Assembly (NCBI GenBank): GCA_910575835.1
Contig: CAJTGB010000006.1
Location: 1-64,000, forward strand
Origin: Lachnospiraceae bacterium
GTDB taxonomy: Bacteria; Bacillota; Clostridia; Lachnospirales; Lachnospiraceae
Direction of reading: 5' to 3'
Length of the DNA stretch: 64,000 nt
Both the position numbers and the translations under genes were made by a program. This document shows positions 25,461 through 33,968 of this stretch, piece after piece; positions within the stretch are counted from its first letter, which is position 1, and the number at the start of each line of letters is the position of its first letter. The notes below the pieces were generated by a model, which did no database searches, was not told the DNA's origin, and saw only the letters and a program-made list of their open reading frames with translations.

Positions 25461-26888
25461 ATGGAGTATACACAGAAGCTTTCCTACCAGTCTATGCACT
25501 GGTATAACGACGGATTGAAGAAAGCGAAGATTCGTGACTTGTCCGGCGCGATCACGTCTTTGAAGAAGAGTTTACAATATAATAGAGCGAATATTGCGGC
25601 CAGGAACCTGCTGGGGCTTGTATACTACGGACGCGGAGATGTGGTTGAGGCACTCGTGGAATGGATCCTCAGCAAGAACTTCCAGTCTCATGACAATATT
25701 GCCAATTATTATATCCAGAAGGTCCGGGAGACGGCGGGAGAGCTGGAAGCGATCAACCAGGCGGTAAAGAAATACAACCAATCGCTTGAATACTGCTGGC
25801 AGAACGGAGAAGACCTTGCGATCATTCAGCTTAAGAAGGCGGTGACCGTGCATCCGAACTATGTGAAGGCGCATCAGCTGTTGGCTCTGATCTATATGCA
25901 TACGGAGCAGTACGCGTATGCAAGGCAGTCCATTAGGGCAGCGTACAAGTTGGATACAACGGATGAATTTACCCTGCGCTGTATGCACGAGCTGAATCAG
26001 ATCCGAAGATCGAGGAATGTCAAGATCAAGGAGAAGGAGAAGAAGGACAAGCATACGATCACCTATAATCTGGGAAATGAGACGATCATCCAACCGGTGT
26101 CCAACAGCATCAAGGACAATGCGGGGCTTCACACAGTCTTCAATATCGTGCTGGGCGTGGTCGTGGGTGTTGCGGTGATGTGGTTCCTGATCATGCCGGC
26201 TATCAATGCGTCGCGTCAGGACAGGGTGAACCAGCAGACGGTGAAGTTCAGCGATCAGATCGCCACCCAGACGGCACAGATCAGCGCGCTTAAGAAAGAG
26301 CTGGAGGAGTATCGATCGACCAGTGAGGAGACAGAGAATGTACAGGCGACGGCGGCGTCGACTCAGGAAAGCTATGAGATCGTGATGACTGTCGCGTCCC
26401 ACTACCGCGCGGAGGATATGAGTGACGCCGCCATGGTGGAGGAGCTTCTGAAGGTGAATCCGAATTCTCTTGGCACGATCGGGCGCGGGGATTACGATGA
26501 GATCACAGCAGAATTGTATCCAAGGATGTGTTCTTCTCTGTACAGCACATCGAGGGAGAACTATCAGGTTGCCAACTATGAGACTGCGATCACGAATCTG
26601 GAGCAGGTAATGAAGATGGACGAAGGTTACAGCGACGGAGCCGCGATGCTGCTGCTTGCGCAGTCTTACGAGAAGAGCGGCAATATGGAACAGGCCAACC
26701 TCAAATATCAGAAGCTTGTGGAGAGTTATCCTGATACGGAAGCGGCCAATGAAGCGAAAGAGACGTTAAAAGCACGGAACAGGCTTCCAGCGTCAGAGGA
26801 TGGAGACGGCGGAGAAGATAACGGCGGAGACGGCGGATCGGACAGCGGCGGATCAGATGGTGATGAAGGCGGGGAAGATACCGAATAG
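25461..26888 (+). CDS. TPR-repeat membrane protein
   Basis: A 475-residue protein. N-terminal TPR repeats (about 10-165: AKIRDLSGAITSLKKSLQYNRANIAARNLLGLVYYGRGDVVEALVEW, then LAIIQLKKAVTVHPNYVKAHQLLALIYMHTEQYAYA) precede a single transmembrane helix at about 222-245 (VFNIVLGVVVGVAVMWFLIMPA), a short coiled coil and a second TPR set outside (about 375-440). It ends in a Gly/Asp/Ser-rich tail. Topology suggests a scaffold linking cytoplasm and cell wall. A terminator follows, so it ends the folC transcript. Confidence 0.85.
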   Translation: MEYTQKLSYQSMHWYNDGLKKAKIRDLSGAITSLKKSLQYNRANIAARNLLGLVYYGRGDVVEALVEWILSKNFQSHDNIANYYIQKVRETAGELEAINQAVKKYNQSLEYCWQNGEDLAIIQLKKAVTVHPNYVKAHQLLALIYMHTEQYAYARQSIRAAYKLDTTDEFTLRCMHELNQIRRSRNVKIKEKEKKDKHTITYNLGNETIIQPVSNSIKDNAGLHTVFNIVLGVVVGVAVMWFLIMPAINASRQDRVNQQTVKFSDQIATQTAQISALKKELEEYRSTSEETENVQATAASTQESYEIVMTVASHYRAEDMSDAAMVEELLKVNPNSLGTIGRGDYDEITAELYPRMCSSLYSTSRENYQVANYETAITNLEQVMKMDEGYSDGAAMLLLAQSYEKSGNMEQANLKYQKLVESYPDTEAANEAKETLKARNRLPASEDGDGGEDNGGDGGSDSGGSDGDEGGEDTE

Positions 26889-26924
26889 ATACTGAATAGA
26901 TACGAGAATAAGATTACGAAAGAG

Positions 26925-26955
26925 AAGGATATGCAGAAGCGGCATATCCTTTTTA
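26925..26955 (+). terminator. Rho-independent terminator before the spoIIA operon
   Basis: Perfect 10-bp stem AAGGATATGC/GCATATCCTT (26925-26934 with 26942-26951), 7-nt loop, then TTTT. Confidence 0.9.
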
Positions 26956-27011
26956 GTATGCGTGGCACAGGTTTTTGCCGTGCGGATAGTCTTGCAGGAA
27001 GGAGGATGTAT

Positions 27012-27323
27012 ATGAAATATCAGGTACAGGAGAACTGCCTGACGGTGTTTCTGCCCAACGAACTGGATCATCACAATGCGGAAGAGATCCGTAAGGAGTC
27101 CGATCATCTGATCGAACACAATCATATCCGGTATGTGGTTTTTGATTTTAAGGAGACGAACTTCATGGACAGTTCGGGGATCGGCGTGATTATGGGGCGC
27201 TATAAACGTATTTATTTGCTGGGAGGAGAGGTGTGCGCAGTGCATACGAATGAGAGAATGAGGAAGATATTGACTATGTCGGGAGTCACAAAAATCATGC
27301 AGATATATGAGGGGGAAGAGTAG
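27012..27323 (+). CDS. spoIIAA: Anti-sigma F factor antagonist SpoIIAA
   Basis: A 103-residue STAS-domain protein. The phosphorylatable serine is in FMDSSGIGVIMGRYK, the standard SpoIIAA motif. Dephosphorylated SpoIIAA binds SpoIIAB and frees sigma F in the forespore. The start at 27012 is seven bases after AGGAGG; another ATG six bases earlier would be too close to it. It is the first gene of the spoIIA operon and its stop touches the spoIIAB start. Confidence 0.96.
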   Translation: MKYQVQENCLTVFLPNELDHHNAEEIRKESDHLIEHNHIRYVVFDFKETNFMDSSGIGVIMGRYKRIYLLGGEVCAVHTNERMRKILTMSGVTKIMQIYEGEE

Positions 27324-27779
27324 ATGGAGCATACCAATGAGATGCAGTTGACATTTGACAGCCGTTCATCCAACGAGTCGTTTGCAAGGGTGACGGTGGC
27401 GGCATTCATGACATCTTTGAATCCTACGGTGGAGGAGGTGTCAGATGTGAAGACGGCGGTATCGGAGGCAGTGACGAATGCGATCATCCACGGATATGAG
27501 AATGAAGTACATAGTATCTGTATCCGGTGCCGCACGGAGGGTAAGACCTTATATCTGGAGGTGGAGGATACGGGCAGAGGCATCGAGGATGTGAAGCAGG
27601 CGATGGAACCGCTTTTTACGACCAGACCGGAGCTTGACCGTTCGGGAATGGGATTTTCTTTTATGGAGGCATTCATGGACAGGCTGGAGGTATTCTCTGC
27701 CCCGGGTAAGGGAACGACGGTGAAGATGGAAAAAACCATTGGAAAAGGAAGGAGACTATGGACCACACAATCGCTTTGA
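27324..27779 (+). CDS. spoIIAB: Anti-sigma F factor / serine kinase SpoIIAB
   Basis: A 151-residue GHKL kinase that holds sigma F inactive and phosphorylates SpoIIAA. N box VKTAVSEAVTNAIIHGY, G1 EDTGRGIEDV, and the ATP lid GMGFSFMEAFMD are all present. It starts directly after the spoIIAA stop and overlaps sigF by 22 bases, indicating translational coupling that keeps the three proteins in step. Confidence 0.96.
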   Translation: MEHTNEMQLTFDSRSSNESFARVTVAAFMTSLNPTVEEVSDVKTAVSEAVTNAIIHGYENEVHSICIRCRTEGKTLYLEVEDTGRGIEDVKQAMEPLFTTRPELDRSGMGFSFMEAFMDRLEVFSAPGKGTTVKMEKTIGKGRRLWTTQSL

Positions 27780-28471
27780 TTCAGAAATCTCACGAAGGGG
27801 ATGAAGAAGCAAGGGCACGGTTGGTGGAAGAGAACACGGGGCTGGTCTGGTGTATCGTTAAGAGATTCTATAACCGGGGCGCGGAGGCGGAGGATCTGTT
27901 CCAGGTAGGCAATATCGGGCTTTTGAAGGCGATCGACAAATTCGATATGTCCTATGACGTGAAATTCTCGACTTACGCGGTTCCGATGATATCAGGAGAG
28001 ATCAAGCGGTTCTTAAGGGACGACGGGATGATCAAGGTCAGCCGTTCGCTTAAGGAACTGGCTTATAAGGCATATCTCTGCCAGGAAAGACTGCAGGAGA
28101 AATGGGGCAGAGATCCGACTGTCTCGGAGATCGCCGAGGAGCTGGGCGTGGAGAGGGAAGAACTGTCGCAGGCTTTGGACGCCAGCGGAGATATCGAGTC
28201 GCTCCACAAGCCCATTTACCAGAAGGAAGGGCAGGAGATCCGGCTGATGGATAAGCTTCAGAAGACGGAAGGAGAGGAGGAACAGATCCTTAACCATATG
28301 CTTCTTAAGCAGCTTTTGGCTTATCTTAATAAAGAAGAACGGCGGCTGATCTATCTGAGGTATTTCGCGAACCAGACACAGACGCAGGTCGGCACGGCTC
28401 TGGGGATTTCCCAGGTCCAGGTGTCGAGGATGGAGAAAAAAATATTAAAAAATCTTCGCGAACGAATATAA
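27758..28471 (+). CDS. sigF: RNA polymerase sigma factor, forespore-specific sigma F
   Basis: A 237-residue sigma-70-family factor. Region 2 shows EDLFQVGNIGLLKAIDKFDMSYDVKFSTYAVPMISGEIKRFLRDDG, region 3 VSRSLKELAYKAYLCQERLQEKWGRDPTVSEIAEELGV, and region 4 the HTH NQTQTQVGTALGISQVQVSRMEKKIL. Position after spoIIAB and before spoVA genes identifies it as sigma F, the first forespore sigma factor. Confidence 0.96.
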   Translation: MDHTIALIQKSHEGDEEARARLVEENTGLVWCIVKRFYNRGAEAEDLFQVGNIGLLKAIDKFDMSYDVKFSTYAVPMISGEIKRFLRDDGMIKVSRSLKELAYKAYLCQERLQEKWGRDPTVSEIAEELGVEREELSQALDASGDIESLHKPIYQKEGQEIRLMDKLQKTEGEEEQILNHMLLKQLLAYLNKEERRLIYLRYFANQTQTQVGTALGISQVQVSRMEKKILKNLRERI

Positions 28472-28544
28472 CAGGCATACCATGTATATTTTTCTTGATA
28501 ACCATCCATACTAATCCGCAAAAGGAATAAAGAAGGTGGAAAGT

Positions 28545-28724
28545 ATGGATGATGCAAGAAAAAAACTCAGGGTATGCCTGATCTGCGTGGTAATGGCGGC
28601 GGTGATCATCGGGTTCGTCTATTATTTTAATGATGTGCGGACACGCAGCGCAATAGATGAGGGGACGCTGGTACGCCGGTATATACCGCTTCATGTATCG
28701 GGGATAACGGATGAGGACTGTTAA
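28545..28724 (+). CDS. Small single-pass membrane protein in the sporulation cluster
   Basis: A 59-residue protein with a basic start (MDDARKKLR), one transmembrane helix (VCLICVVMAAVIIGFVYYF) and a short polar tail. The ATG at 28545 has AAGGTGG upstream. It sits between sigF and spoVAA on the same strand. I do not recognise it. Placement suggests co-expression with the sporulation genes. Confidence 0.6.
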   Translation: MDDARKKLRVCLICVVMAAVIIGFVYYFNDVRTRSAIDEGTLVRRYIPLHVSGITDEDC

Positions 28725-28775
28725 GACGGCAAGTATAATGCGGTATATATACGCCGCGGAAAGAAGAGGACAGGT

Positions 28776-29444
28776 ATGGCAGGCAGTGAGACAGTATATA
28801 TCAAGGCGGACAGGGATGCAGAGGTTACAAAACCAGAGGTTACGCTGGGAGACGTTCTTAAGATAGAATGTGCGAATCCTGATATCGTTCCGAAGCTGAA
28901 TACATTGAAGCTGCTTAAGTTCCATCACACAGATAAGAAACATCAGAACCGCACGGCAGTGTCGATACTGAAGGTGATACAGTGTATTCATGAACAGTAT
29001 CCCAATATCGATGTGCAGAACATGGGAGAGACGGACTTTATCGTGACTTATGAGGAACAAAAGACGGCGGGGGGAGCCGTGCATTACATGAAGGCAGCGG
29101 CAGTGACGGCGATCAGTTTTATCGGCGCCGCATTCTCTATTATGGCATTTAATAACGATGTTGATACTACCAAGATGTTTTCTCAGATCTATGAACTGCT
29201 GACGGGACATGAGTCGAACGGATTTACCATTCTGGAACTGACATACTGTATCGGACTGGTCATTGGAATCCTGACTTTTTTCAATCATTTCGGAAAGAAG
29301 AAGTTCACGGTGGATCCTACGCCTATGGAGGTTGAGATGCGTTTGTATGAGAATGACATTCAGTCCACCCTGATCGAGACGTATTCCAGAAAGGAGAAGG
29401 AGCTGGATGTGGGTGCAAATTCTACTGGCAGTCATCGGACTTAG
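28776..29444 (+). CDS. spoVAA: Stage V sporulation protein AA
   Basis: A 222-residue protein: a soluble N-terminal domain (ETVYIKADRDAEVTKPEVTLGDVLKIEC) followed by two transmembrane helices (about 108-130 and 152-172). Its sequence and its position before spoVAB identify it. SpoVA proteins form the channel moving dipicolinic acid into the developing spore and out during germination. It overlaps spoVAB by 38 bases. Confidence 0.9.
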   Translation: MAGSETVYIKADRDAEVTKPEVTLGDVLKIECANPDIVPKLNTLKLLKFHHTDKKHQNRTAVSILKVIQCIHEQYPNIDVQNMGETDFIVTYEEQKTAGGAVHYMKAAAVTAISFIGAAFSIMAFNNDVDTTKMFSQIYELLTGHESNGFTILELTYCIGLVIGILTFFNHFGKKKFTVDPTPMEVEMRLYENDIQSTLIETYSRKEKELDVGANSTGSHRT

Positions 29445-29820
29445 TGCAGGTATGGTCGTTGCGGGAGGGCTTTTCTCGTTCATAAGCGGACTTGGGGTGA
29501 TATCAGATTTTGCGGACCGGACGCATACGGGGGAACATATCCTCCTGTACGAGGACAGTGTGGCGCTTGGAGGTATTCTGGGAAATATATTCTTCATCTA
29601 TGGGATCGAGATTCCGTATGGAGCCTGGCTGGTGCCCGTGTTCGGGCTGCTGGGCGGGATATTCGTAGGCTGCTGGTCGATGGCGCTGGCGGAGATACTG
29701 AATGTGTTTCCTATCTTTGTCCGCAGAGTGAAGCTGCTTCGGGGAATTCAATACCTGATTCTTGGTATTGCTCTGGGGAAAGGGATAGGGGCGTTTATAT
29801 TCTTTTTTAATCGGTTTTGA
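29407..29820 (+). CDS. spoVAB: Stage V sporulation protein AB
   Basis: A 137-residue membrane protein with four to five helices (LLAVIGLSAGMVVAGGLFSFI, IPYGAWLVPVFGLLGGIFVGCWSMALAEIL, IQYLILGIALGKGIGAFIFFF). Overlap with spoVAA and the following spoVAC fix its identity. Confidence 0.9.
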   Translation: MWVQILLAVIGLSAGMVVAGGLFSFISGLGVISDFADRTHTGEHILLYEDSVALGGILGNIFFIYGIEIPYGAWLVPVFGLLGGIFVGCWSMALAEILNVFPIFVRRVKLLRGIQYLILGIALGKGIGAFIFFFNRF

Positions 29821-29855
29821 TAAAAATATTGTGGATGAGAAGGAGGGAGCTATAG

Positions 29856-30317
29856 ATGGATAAGGAACGGCAGCAGCAGGCGTATGAGAACTATGTGAAG
29901 AAGAAGACGCCGGTGCATAATCTTCCGGCGAATATGGGGAAAGCGTTTGTTGCGGGAGGCGTGATCTGCACGGTGGGGCAGCTTGTATTGAACTTCTGTG
30001 AAAAACTGGGATTCGATAAGGACGTAAGCGGAGGATGGACGTCTATGATCCTGGTCGTCATAAGCGTACTTCTGACAGGATTCAATATCTATCCCCGTAT
30101 CGCCAAATGGGGCGGCGCGGGAACATTGGTCCCGATCACTGGATTTGCCAATTCGGTTGCAGCGCCGGCGATCGAGTACAAGAAGGAAGGCCAGGTAATG
30201 GGGATTGGCTGTAAGATCTTCACGATCGCGGGGCCGGTGATCCTGTATGGAATATTTACAAGCTGGGTATTGGGCTTCGTGTACTGGCTCTTGAAGGTCA
30301 GCGGGATTGCGTCATAA
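29856..30317 (+). CDS. spoVAC: Stage V sporulation protein AC
   Basis: A 153-residue integral membrane protein of the SpoVAC/SpoVAEB family. Motifs: NMGKAFVAGGVICTVGQLVLNF, ISVLLTGFNIYPRIAKWGGAGTLVPITGFANSVAAPAIEYKKEG. SpoVAC is the mechanosensitive part of the dipicolinate channel. A good ribosome binding site (GAAGGAGGG) precedes the ATG. Confidence 0.96.
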   Translation: MDKERQQQAYENYVKKKTPVHNLPANMGKAFVAGGVICTVGQLVLNFCEKLGFDKDVSGGWTSMILVVISVLLTGFNIYPRIAKWGGAGTLVPITGFANSVAAPAIEYKKEGQVMGIGCKIFTIAGPVILYGIFTSWVLGFVYWLLKVSGIAS

Positions 30318-30404
30318 GCCGACGGCTGATCTGTTTCGGAGGAGGCGCTGATGGTTTTTCCGGGAAATGTAAAAGGAATTATATGGAATTGAGAGGATGA
30401 GACG

Positions 30405-31409
30405 ATGACGAAGGGATTACAGAGTATTGCATTTGAGAAATCTCCCTATCTGGTCAGCAGTGCATCTGTTGTGGGGAAGAAGGAGGGTGAGGGCCCTCTT
30501 GGAAAAATGTTCGATATGGTGGAGAAGGAGGATCTGTTCGGGGAAAATACATGGGAAGAGGCAGAGAGTACCATGCAGAAGGAAGCCTGTCTCCTGGCAA
30601 TGGGGAAGGCGCACGTGGAGCCAAAGGACGTGAGGTATCTGTTCGGCGGAGACCTTCTGCGGCAGGGAGTCGCCACCTCGATGGGAGTGTCGGAGCTGAA
30701 TATTCCGCTGTTCGGGCTGTTCGGGGCTTGTTCTACTTCCGGGGAAGCGCTTGCCCTTGCATCGATGAGCGTGGCGGCGGGATATGGGGAATATATGCTT
30801 GCAGTTACATCGAGCCATTTCGGAAGCGCAGAGAAAGAATTCCGCTTCCCTCTGGGCTATGCGAACCAGCGGCCGCTGTCGGCACAGTGGACGGTTACCG
30901 GAAGCGGAGCATTTCTGGTGGGAACCAAACGCAGCCATGTGAGGATCACAGGTGTGACGGTAGGGAAGATCGTGGATTATGGTCTGAAGGATTCTCAGAA
31001 CATGGGAGCGTGTATGGCGCCTGCGGCATGTGACACGATCATACGCAATCTGGAGGATTTTGAGAGGACTGCGCAGGATTATAACCGGATAGTAACCGGG
31101 GATCTCGGATATGTGGGGCAGAGTATCCTGTTTGACCTGATGCGCGGCAAGGGATATGATATCAAGAAGAATCATATGGATTGCGGAATGACGATATTTG
31201 ACCAGATCTCACAGGATACCCATGCGGGAGGAAGCGGCTGCGGCTGTGCGGCTACGACGCTGTCTGCGTATATCCTCCCCAAGCTTGACCGGGGTGAATG
31301 GAAGCGTGTTCTCTTCGTGCCGACCGGGGCTCTGATGTCTACGGTAAGCTACAACGAAGGCGCCAGCGTACCCGGAATCGCCCACGGCATCGTACTAGAG
31401 CATTGTTAG
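30405..31409 (+). CDS. spoVAD: Stage V sporulation protein AD
   Basis: A 334-residue soluble protein with a thiolase/ketoacyl-synthase-like fold that binds dipicolinic acid in the channel complex. Motifs: AFEKSPYLVSSASVVGKKEGEGPLG, GDLLRQGVATSMGV, PLFGLFGACSTSGEALALASM, GDLGYVGQSIL and the tail FVPTGALMSTVSYNEGASVPGIAHGIVLE. Three copies of a hairpin-bearing repeat separate it from spoVAE. Confidence 0.97.
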   Translation: MTKGLQSIAFEKSPYLVSSASVVGKKEGEGPLGKMFDMVEKEDLFGENTWEEAESTMQKEACLLAMGKAHVEPKDVRYLFGGDLLRQGVATSMGVSELNIPLFGLFGACSTSGEALALASMSVAAGYGEYMLAVTSSHFGSAEKEFRFPLGYANQRPLSAQWTVTGSGAFLVGTKRSHVRITGVTVGKIVDYGLKDSQNMGACMAPAACDTIIRNLEDFERTAQDYNRIVTGDLGYVGQSILFDLMRGKGYDIKKNHMDCGMTIFDQISQDTHAGGSGCGCAATTLSAYILPKLDRGEWKRVLFVPTGALMSTVSYNEGASVPGIAHGIVLEHC

Positions 31410-31413
31410 AGGC

Positions 31414-31612
31414 GGAAGACAATGCGGAGCATTCTAAAAATGTCTTCCGCCGACCAGCCGCCGACCGAAGGTGAGGGGGCAATACATTAGAGAGGAAGAC
31501 AATGCGGAGCATTCTAAAAATGTCTTCCGCCGACCAGCCGCCGACCGAAGGTGAGGGGGCAATACATTAGAGAGGAAGACAATGCGAAGCATTCTAAAAC
31601 TGTCTTCCGCCA
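31414..31612. repeat. 80-bp tandem repeats with hairpins between spoVAD and spoVAE
   Basis: Units begin at 31414, 31494 and 31574 (period 80 bp): two full units and a partial third of 39 bp. Units one and two are essentially identical; the third has two changes. Each contains GGAAGACA pairing with TGTCTTCC and an inner AATGC-GGA-GCATT (GAA in the third), so the mRNA would carry three consecutive hairpins. The unit ends in ATTAGAGAG, resembling the spoVAD stop region (tgttagagg), which suggests duplication from the end of spoVAD. Confidence 0.93.
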
Positions 31613-31624
31613 AGGAGGTAAATT

Positions 31625-31981
31625 ATGGATTATATAAATGCATTTTGGAGCGGAGGGGTTATCTGTGCGTTAGTGCAGATCCTTCTTGACCGGACGAAAC
31701 TGATGCCGGGGCGTGTGATGGTTCTTCTGGTATGCAGCGGCGCGGTGCTCGGAGCGCTGCATATCTATCAGCCGTTTCAGGATTTTGCAGGAGCAGGCGC
31801 CAGCGTGCCGCTTACCGGGTTCGGAAACCTGCTGTGGAAGGGCGTGAAGGAAGCGGTAGATAAGGAAGGATTTATCGGAATCTTCATGGGCGGCTTTACG
31901 GCAAGCGCGGTAGGGATATCGGCGGCTCTTGTGTTCAGCTACTTTGCTTCTTTGATGTTTGATCCGAAGATGAAGAAGTAA
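31625..31981 (+). CDS. spoVAE: Stage V sporulation protein AE (SpoVAEB)
   Basis: A 118-residue membrane protein related to SpoVAC: AFWSGGVICALVQILLDRTKLMPGRVMVLLVCSGAVLGALHIYQPFQDFAGAGASVPLTGFGNLLWKGVKEAV. It completes the dipicolinate channel. AAGGAGG lies seven bases before the ATG, just after the last 80-bp repeat hairpin. Confidence 0.95.
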   Translation: MDYINAFWSGGVICALVQILLDRTKLMPGRVMVLLVCSGAVLGALHIYQPFQDFAGAGASVPLTGFGNLLWKGVKEAVDKEGFIGIFMGGFTASAVGISAALVFSYFASLMFDPKMKK

Positions 31982-32133
31982 TTTATGGCAATATGAACAG
32001 AATTTGTTGAATAGTATATGAGAAGTATGACAGGTTTGCTAAGATTGAGTAAGAAAATAAAATATTTGTTGTTTTCTATACATGCAAATGGTATTGTAAA
32101 AAAGTAGGATTGATACACATTAGGAGGAAAGTA

Positions 32134-33771
32134 ATGAATTACTTGGATATTATCATACCATTTGCCGGTGGCCTGGGGATGTTCATATATGGTATGCAGA
32201 TCATGGCCCAGGGGTTAGAGAATGCAGCCGGCAACAAGATGAAATCCCTGTTGGAGGTTCTGACTAAGAATAAGCTGATGGGGGTAATGCTGGGGGCGGC
32301 GATCACGGCGGTGATCCAGAGTTCGTCTGCTACGACCGTTATGGTGGTTGGTTTTGTTAACGCAGGAATCATGAATCTGTCGCAGGCCATGGGTGTGATC
32401 ATGGGAGCGAATATCGGTACGACGGTGACGGGATGGTTAGTGTCCGCTGTGGAGTGGGCGAAGTTCCTAAGTCCGTCTAAGATGGCGCCGGTCGCCGTGA
32501 TGCTGGGCGTGATCATTATGCTTACCGGAAAGCGCCGTTCTTCCAAGGAGATCGCGAGCATCATTGTAGGATTTGGATTGCTTTTTATCGGTATTACGAC
32601 CATGTCATCGGCAGTAGCGCCGCTGCAGGAGTCAGAGAGCTTCTGTAATATATTCGTGACGCTTGGGGATAATCCGCTGCTTGGAATCCTTGCCGGTACG
32701 GTTGTGACGGCGGTGATCCAGAGTTCGTCCGCGTCTGTCGGTATTCTGCAGAGCCTTGCGGCAGCAGGTCTGGTCCCGTTCAGCGCCGCAGTCTATATCA
32801 TCATGGGTCAGAATATCGGTACCTGTGTGACAGCGATCCTGTCAAGTCTTGGGGCGAAGAAGAACGCTAAGACGGCGGCTTTGATGCATTTGCTGTTCAA
32901 TATCATCGGAACCGCGATTTTCAGTATTATGGCGATCATATACTATGAGCTTGTGAACCCTGAGATCGGGTTTGGTTATATTTCCCAGACAGAGATCAGT
33001 ATGGTGCATACAGTCTTCAATATCGGTACAACGGTGGTTCTCTTCCCGCTGTCGGGGTGGATCATCAAGCTTGCCAAGAAGATCGGCAGGGTGGACGAGG
33101 ATGCGCAGGATAAGAGCGTTGTGCTTCTGGATGACCGTATCTTAGAGACGCCTGGTATCGCACTGCAGTCAACGGTCAGAGAGGTTGCCCGTATGGCGGA
33201 GATCGTAGAAGAATCTCTGGAGGTGGCCAGGAGAGTATTGTTTACTCTTAAGAAAGAGGATATCCAGTTCTTGAAAGAGGAAGAGGATACGGTTGACAAA
33301 TTGAGCGCCGGAATTACCGAGTATGCGGTGAAGCTAGGTTCGCTTCGAATCAGCGAGAAGGAGCATCAGGATGTGGCGCATCTTCTGCAGATGGTGTCGG
33401 ATATCGAGCGTGTCAGCGATTATTGTGAGAATATATCCGAGTTCGCGGAGACCATGTATGAGAAGAAGGTGTCCTTCTCGGAGACGGGAGCTGCGCATCT
33501 GCGGGAAATGTTCGATGTGTGTGCGGACAGCTATAAGTTCGCATGCGAGGCATTCACAGAGCAGAGCAGGGAGAAGGCTCTGAAGGTGATCGAGAAGGAG
33601 ACGCAGGCGGATGATCTTGAGATCTCTCTTCGGAGCAAGCATATCAAGCGTCTGGCCGCAAACCAGTGTACTACGGATGCTGGGATCGTATTCCTGGATG
33701 CGCTGGTGTGTCTGGAGCGTATCTCTGACCATGCGCGGAATATCGCGGAGGAAGTGTTGGAGGGAGTGTAA
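32134..33771 (+). CDS. Na/Pi cotransporter family protein with PhoU-like domain
   Basis: A 545-residue protein. The membrane half has two inverted Na/Pi repeats with the signature QSSS: GAAITAVIQSSSATTVMVVGFVNAG and GTVVTAVIQSSSASVGILQSLAAAG, plus GQNIGTCVTAIL. The C-terminal 200 residues are a PhoU-like helical domain (VREVARMAEIVEESLEVARRVL, ISDHARNIAEEVL). Such proteins couple sodium and phosphate uptake, though many NptA/YjbB-like members act in export. The start at 32134 follows AGGAGG. Confidence 0.93.
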   Translation: MNYLDIIIPFAGGLGMFIYGMQIMAQGLENAAGNKMKSLLEVLTKNKLMGVMLGAAITAVIQSSSATTVMVVGFVNAGIMNLSQAMGVIMGANIGTTVTGWLVSAVEWAKFLSPSKMAPVAVMLGVIIMLTGKRRSSKEIASIIVGFGLLFIGITTMSSAVAPLQESESFCNIFVTLGDNPLLGILAGTVVTAVIQSSSASVGILQSLAAAGLVPFSAAVYIIMGQNIGTCVTAILSSLGAKKNAKTAALMHLLFNIIGTAIFSIMAIIYYELVNPEIGFGYISQTEISMVHTVFNIGTTVVLFPLSGWIIKLAKKIGRVDEDAQDKSVVLLDDRILETPGIALQSTVREVARMAEIVEESLEVARRVLFTLKKEDIQFLKEEEDTVDKLSAGITEYAVKLGSLRISEKEHQDVAHLLQMVSDIERVSDYCENISEFAETMYEKKVSFSETGAAHLREMFDVCADSYKFACEAFTEQSREKALKVIEKETQADDLEISLRSKHIKRLAANQCTTDAGIVFLDALVCLERISDHARNIAEEVLEGV

Positions 33772-33868
33772 GGCTCTGTGCTTACTATAATCCTATAAAC
33801 AAATATTGACTGATGACCGCTCATTGGCCGGGCGGCTAAAGCCGGCATATAACGTCCGGGAAGAATTG

Positions 33869-33934
33869 AAAGAGGAAACCCTGAGATTTGTAGGGCTTGA
33901 AAAAGTCTGAAATTCCATGGGTTTCTCTTTTATA
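33869..33934 (+). terminator. Long-loop stem after the Na/Pi gene
   Basis: AAAGAGGAAACCC (33869-33881) pairs with GGGTTTCTCTTT (33919-33930) with one bulged base, 37-nt loop, followed by TATAT. It may end transcription from both the Na/Pi gene and the convergent flavoprotein gene; the T-run is short. Confidence 0.45.
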
Positions 33935-33968
33935 TGGGAAAGAGCAGCCGTTTATCAGGCAATTTTGC

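Noticed and set aside
28326-29597. Long minus-strand ORF of 423 codons
   Set aside because: It lies opposite sigF and spoVAA/spoVAB, has no ribosome binding site, and its translation matches nothing recognisable; it is an antisense shadow.
31414-31612. Regular repeats that might be a CRISPR array
   Set aside because: The 80-bp units are identical end to end with no variable spacers, and no cas gene is near.
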